A stretch of DNA of 64,000 nt, from the NCBI RefSeq assembly GCF_021650705.1, contig NZ_CP087138.1, positions 4,364,001 through 4,428,000 on the forward strand, given 5' to 3'. This DNA is from Pseudomonas sp. KNUC1026 (lineage in GTDB: Bacteria; Pseudomonadota; Gammaproteobacteria; Pseudomonadales; Pseudomonadaceae). The translations under genes and the position numbers were made by a program. Positions 61,601-64,000 of this stretch are shown here, piece by piece (positions within the stretch are counted from its first letter, which is position 1; the number at the start of each line of letters is the position of its first letter). The notes beneath the pieces were generated by a model. It made no database searches and was not told the origin of the DNA. It worked only from the letters and a program-made list of their open reading frames with translations.

Positions 61601-64000
61601 AATCACGTCAGCGCCACGCACCACTACATCGTGCGCGGCGATCACACTCACATTGCCCTCCACGCTTCCAAGCGTGCTTGCTTTCTGGCTTTGCGCAGTG
61701 GCGTCCTGAGTGGCTTTATTGAGAGAACTACCGACGGTAACGCCGATACCGCCGGTTCCCATCAGGCCTGATCGCTTCACACTTTGAAGGTGTTGCGAGC
61801 GTTCAGCTTCAGCACTGGTGTCTACCAGTACATTTCGGCCTGCAACGACTGTCGTCTGCTCAGTAGATACAACGTTACTGCCTTGGATAGTCGCATCGCG
61901 CCCTGCACTCAACGAAGTAGTGTTGCCACTGAACGTCGAGCTTTCGGCTACGGACTGCTGGCTCGCATCATTTTTCAGCTTGGAAGAGCCAGACAATACG
62001 CCCCGTTTGGAAGTACTGCTGCCGTTGAGTGAGGCATAGGTGCTTTGTGCCGCCTCGATAGTAATGTCTCGGCCTGCACTGGCTTTGAGTGCGCCACTGG
62101 TACTGGAAACACTTGCACCTGAAGCTTTCAAGTCATTGACTGCGGCCAGCGTGACGGCGTTGCCAGCAGTAATCGACGCACCCACTGCCAAAGCGTTATC
62201 GGTTTCAGTCAGAGTGGTTTTGCTACTGCTACTGAATGCACCGCTCTTCTTTTTGGTTTTCTCGTAGTAGCTGTAGTCTTTGTTCTGTGCCGCCAACAAC
62301 TCAAGGTTATTGCCCGCATAAACATACGCTTCATCTGCGGCCTTCAATTGGCTACCAACCACAGCCACGTTATTAGCCGCCGTCGCGATCACGGAGCCGC
62401 CAGCAGTAATGCCACTCGCCACCTGGCTGACATGATCCTCCTGCGCCGTCACCTTCTTCGTCTTGGCATACAGGTGCGACTCATCCGCCGCCGCGCTCAC
62501 CAGCAGGTTCTCACCCGCCGCCACCGCCACATCACGCTTGGCCTCCAGCTGGCTCGCGACCAGGCTCACGTCGCGCCCGGCCTGGATGCTCAGGTCACGC
62601 CCGGCGGTGGCGCGAGCCCCTAGCTGGGTGATGTCGCTGCTGTTGCGGTTGCTGTCCAGGTACAGGCTGTTGTTCACCTGGGTGGCGTCGACATTCACAT
62701 CGCGGCCGGCGCGCAGCGCCAGGTCGCGGCCGCTTTGCAGCACGCCGCCGGTGTTGCTGATGTCACGCCCGGCGCTGATCGCCAGGTCGTTGGCCGCTTC
62801 GATGCGCGCGGCGCTGTCGGCGAAGCCGCGCTGTTCGGTCTTGGTGCCGGCGCTGCTTTGGTGGGTGGTCAGCGTACGTTCGTTGATCACGTCGCCGTTG
62901 ATCGCCGTGGCGCTCACGTCGCGCCCGGCGATGATGCCGCCGGCCTTGTTGACGATGGTGTTGCCTGCCAGCAGGTCCAGGCTGCCGCCGGCCTGGATCA
63001 GCCCGCTGTTGGTCAGGTCGCCGGCGGCCTTGGCGCTCAGGTTGTTGCTGGCCTTGAGGGTGCCGACGTTGGTCAGGTCCTTGCCGGCGATCAGGCTCAC
63101 GTCGTTGCCGGCGATCAGTGCGCCGTTGGGCGCCAGCCGGCCGCTGGCCTGGGCCAGGTACACCACCGGCACCAGCACCTGCTCGCCGTTCACTTCCTGG
63201 CTCTCCAGCCAGACGATGTCGTGAGTCAGCGCCGCCACCTGCTCGGAGGTCAACGTCACGCCCACGCTGAGGTTCAGCTCATCCTTGCTGGCGATGGCGT
63301 TGTTCATCAGGTACTTGAACTGCGCCTCGTTGCTGGCTTGCCCATCGAGCAAGGCCTGGCCGGTGCGGGCGGTAATGGCTTGCTGAACGAGGCGCTGCTC
63401 GTAGAGGCCGTCCCCAGGCGCTTGGCGCTGTCGTCGGGGTTGTAGCCGAGCTTGCCGAGCAGGTAGTCCGAGTTGAGGAATTGGTGCAGGTCGGTGAGCG
63501 CGGGGTTGGTTTCGATCAGGTACTTGTTGGGGTTGCTCTTGCTGGCGGTAGTCGGCAGCCCTTGAACTCTGGAGACGGTCTGGTCGGTGGCGGCCTGCGC
63601 GGGGGTTGCTGTGCTGCCGCTGGCAACGGCGCCAACGGCGGGCGCGCCGGCGATGTCGGCAAGGCGCACTGATGCCGCCGCGCCGGGCGCCGCCGCGCCG
63701 CCCGGGACGCTGGTGTCCAGTGCCGAAGCGCTGGCCATGCCGCCAGAAGCCTGGTGGCCGGTGCTGGAGAGCTGGCCGAGCGCGGCGCCCTGAATGTCTC
63801 TGACCGGTGCCGCCGAGAGGGTTTGGTCGCGCTGGGCGGTGGTCAGGGTGGCGCCGGTCATTGTCCAGCTTTGGGCAGTGGCGCCGGGCTGGGTTGCCGT
63901 AGCCGCAGTGCCAGCGGTGCCGCTCAGGCGGAACAGGCCGTTCTGTCCGGTGGGCAGGCTGAAGCCGGGCAGGCTCAGGGGGTTGATCTGGCGCTGTGCC
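58692..64000 (-). CDS. cdiA: CdiA/FHA-family contact-dependent toxin with NucA/NucB-like DNase tail (partial, frameshifted in this sequence)
   Basis: The gene runs in from the right edge (RQINPLSLPGFSLPTGQNG). It contains the long haemagglutinin-repeat region (SAGRDISNTGG, AGRDVVLNANRDILL), a pre-toxin VENN-type domain ending VDNNHLSD (VDNN at 59632-59643) and a toxin tail of about 310 residues. The tail carries FPESAQHIEDAIDAGKPDI, GLDRDEYPPAMFQEGGQG and NPSDNRGAGACIG, closely matching the secreted DNases NucA/NucB of Bacillus. Frame breaks lie near 63413, 61069, 59553 and 59213, all in G/C runs or a CGCG repeat. The signal peptide, two-partner-secretion domain and cdiB must lie beyond the window. 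Confidence 0.85.
62420..63221 (-). repeat. 802-bp cdiA segment duplicated at 47303-48104
   Basis: This is the partner of the segment in cdiA-2, with the same length, no gap and only a few base differences. A much shorter and more diverged relative lies at 57325-57405. Confidence 0.92.

Overview
The window is a chromosomal segment of a Pseudomonas, most likely of the P. putida group. The evidence is high-GC coding sequence, the Pseudomonas-specific genes sutA, algP, algQ and algZ/algR, and the gene order cyaA, cyaY, lptM(lppL), lysA, dapF, DUF484, xerC, HAD.

Positions 1-36.8 kb are ordinary core chromosome: the elbB tail, a LysE exporter, yheS, the algP/algQ region with an FKBP isomerase and dsbB, the heme cluster hemC-hemD-hemX-hemY, the AlgZ/AlgR two-component pair, argH, class I adenylate cyclase, cyaY, the lysine/peptidoglycan precursor genes lysA-dapF, xerC, sutA, the glnK-amtB ammonium operon, ubiK, a LysR regulator and comM. 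A six-gene minus-strand operon (29.5-36.8 kb) couples three SPFH/HflKC-like membrane proteins to a P1B metal ATPase and two small membrane proteins. At 37.0-38.4 kb an IS256-family element sits between a perfect 8-bp target duplication. It is followed by a three-gene phospholipid operon (CDP-alcohol phosphatidyltransferase, PlsC-type acyltransferase, CdsA-type cytidylyltransferase).

Positions 40.8-64 kb are an accessory polymorphic-toxin island. A cdiA/FHA-type exoprotein gene enters from the right edge on the minus strand. It ends in a NucA/NucB-like DNase toxin followed by an SMI1/KNR4-like immunity gene and a terminator. Downstream lies a graveyard of displaced cdiA fragments, each carrying a different toxin tail and an immunity gene. 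Several orphan immunity genes (barstar-like, SMI1-like and unrecognised) lie among them. The array is punctuated by two full, one internally deleted and two remnant copies of one IS5-family (IS427-type) element. Toxin tails and immunity genes are AT-rich, while the cdiA and IS sequence is GC-rich, as expected for recombination-driven shuffling.

A striking general property is the number of apparent frameshifts: about 28 in 64 kb, including in core genes such as hemX, hemY, algZ, cyaA, cyaY and amtB. Almost all lie in single-base runs or at CG/GC dinucleotide repeats. I read most of them as sequencing or assembly error and annotate the core genes as whole genes with the break position given.
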